Shown piece after piece: positions 6,387 to 6,460 of a DNA stretch of 6,460 bases. Origin of the DNA: Treponema sp. (GTDB lineage: Bacteria > Spirochaetota > Spirochaetia > Treponematales > Breznakiellaceae); the NCBI GenBank assembly GCA_031288815.1, contig JAITQR010000238.1:1-6460 (forward strand). Reading direction: 5' to 3'. The position numbers and the translations under genes are program-made. The notes below the pieces were generated by a model. The model saw only the letters and a program-made list of their open reading frames with translations, was not told where the DNA came from and searched no databases. Position 1 is the first letter of the stretch, and each line of letters opens with the position of its first letter.

Positions 6387-6392
6387 ACCTCT
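6387..6392 (-). promoter_or_regulatory. Shine-Dalgarno site for the small exported protein
   Basis: On the - strand the sequence reads AGAGGT, 7 nt before the ATG (complement of 6377-6379). It supports both the reality and the start of this short gene. Confidence 0.6.
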
Positions 6393-6410
6393 ATACTGTT
6401 GGTTTTCGGA

Positions 6411-6445
6411 ACTGTCTCAAAGCGCCGGTTTTTTCCAAACCCGGC
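6411..6445. repeat. Third intergenic hairpin element
   Basis: GCCGG (6424-6428) plus TTT pairs with AAA, one bulged C and CCGGC (6441-6445), leaving a short T/C loop. The left flank ACTGTCTCAAA at 6411-6421 resembles the CTGCTTCAAA at 322-331. It lies upstream of the - strand gene and downstream (on the + strand) of a TATACTG string at 6392-6398. The window ends at 6460, so the gene to its right, if any, is not visible. Confidence 0.42.
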
Positions 6446-6460
6446 ATCTACCGGCAGGCT

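Noticed and set aside
6390..6420. TTGAGA / TATAGA promoter for the small - strand gene, with 19-bp spacer
   Set aside because: The -10 box would overlap the gene's Shine-Dalgarno site, so the transcript would start too late to carry it; the spacer is also long.

Overview
The window reads as a chromosomal segment of a spirochaete. A Treponema, perhaps one of the GC-rich termite-gut lineage, is my best guess. That guess rests on the gene set and on the style of the intergenic hairpins, not on any database match. The main genes are GC-rich (about 62% in a hand-counted stretch, 5701-5760) and densely packed on the + strand. The last gene, on the - strand, is clearly more AT-rich (about 44% GC over 6061-6360).

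Layout: (1) 1-240, the C-terminal end of a gene that looks like holA, the DNA polymerase III delta (clamp loader) subunit. (2) 241-381, a non-coding gap with an extended -10 promoter-like motif and a perfect 9-bp hairpin. (3) 382-726, a complete HIT/HINT-family nucleotide-binding protein. (4) 784-2337, a sigma-54-dependent activator (GAF, AAA+, Fis-type HTH) whose HTH resembles NifA and whose sigma-54 contact loop reads GAFTDA instead of GAFTGA. (5) 2356-4146 and 4139-5992, two half-size ABC exporter subunits that overlap by 8 nt. (6) 5993-6046, a short convergent gap with an imperfect hairpin. (7) 6047-6379 on the - strand, a small predicted exported protein of unknown function. (8) 6380-6460, non-coding sequence with a third hairpin.

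How the genes work together: the two ABC subunits almost certainly form one asymmetric heterodimeric exporter of the TM287/288, LmrCD and BmrCD type. The first subunit carries the degenerate Walker B (Asp for Glu) and H-loop (Gln for His). The second carries the degenerate signature (ISQGQ). These defects fall in the same composite ATP site, leaving one active site and one inactive site. The exporter pair appears to have its own promoter, formed by the last codons and stop codon of the regulator gene, and its first gene begins with a GTG that has no Shine-Dalgarno sequence. I see no convincing sigma-54 (-24/-12) promoter in the intergenic regions, so the regulator's targets are probably elsewhere.

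I found no tRNA, rRNA, CRISPR array, insertion sequence or phage gene. No wholly new system is evident. The most interesting points are the GAFTDA variant, the SD-less GTG start under a stop-codon-embedded promoter, and three related hairpins that occur in three of the four non-coding gaps.
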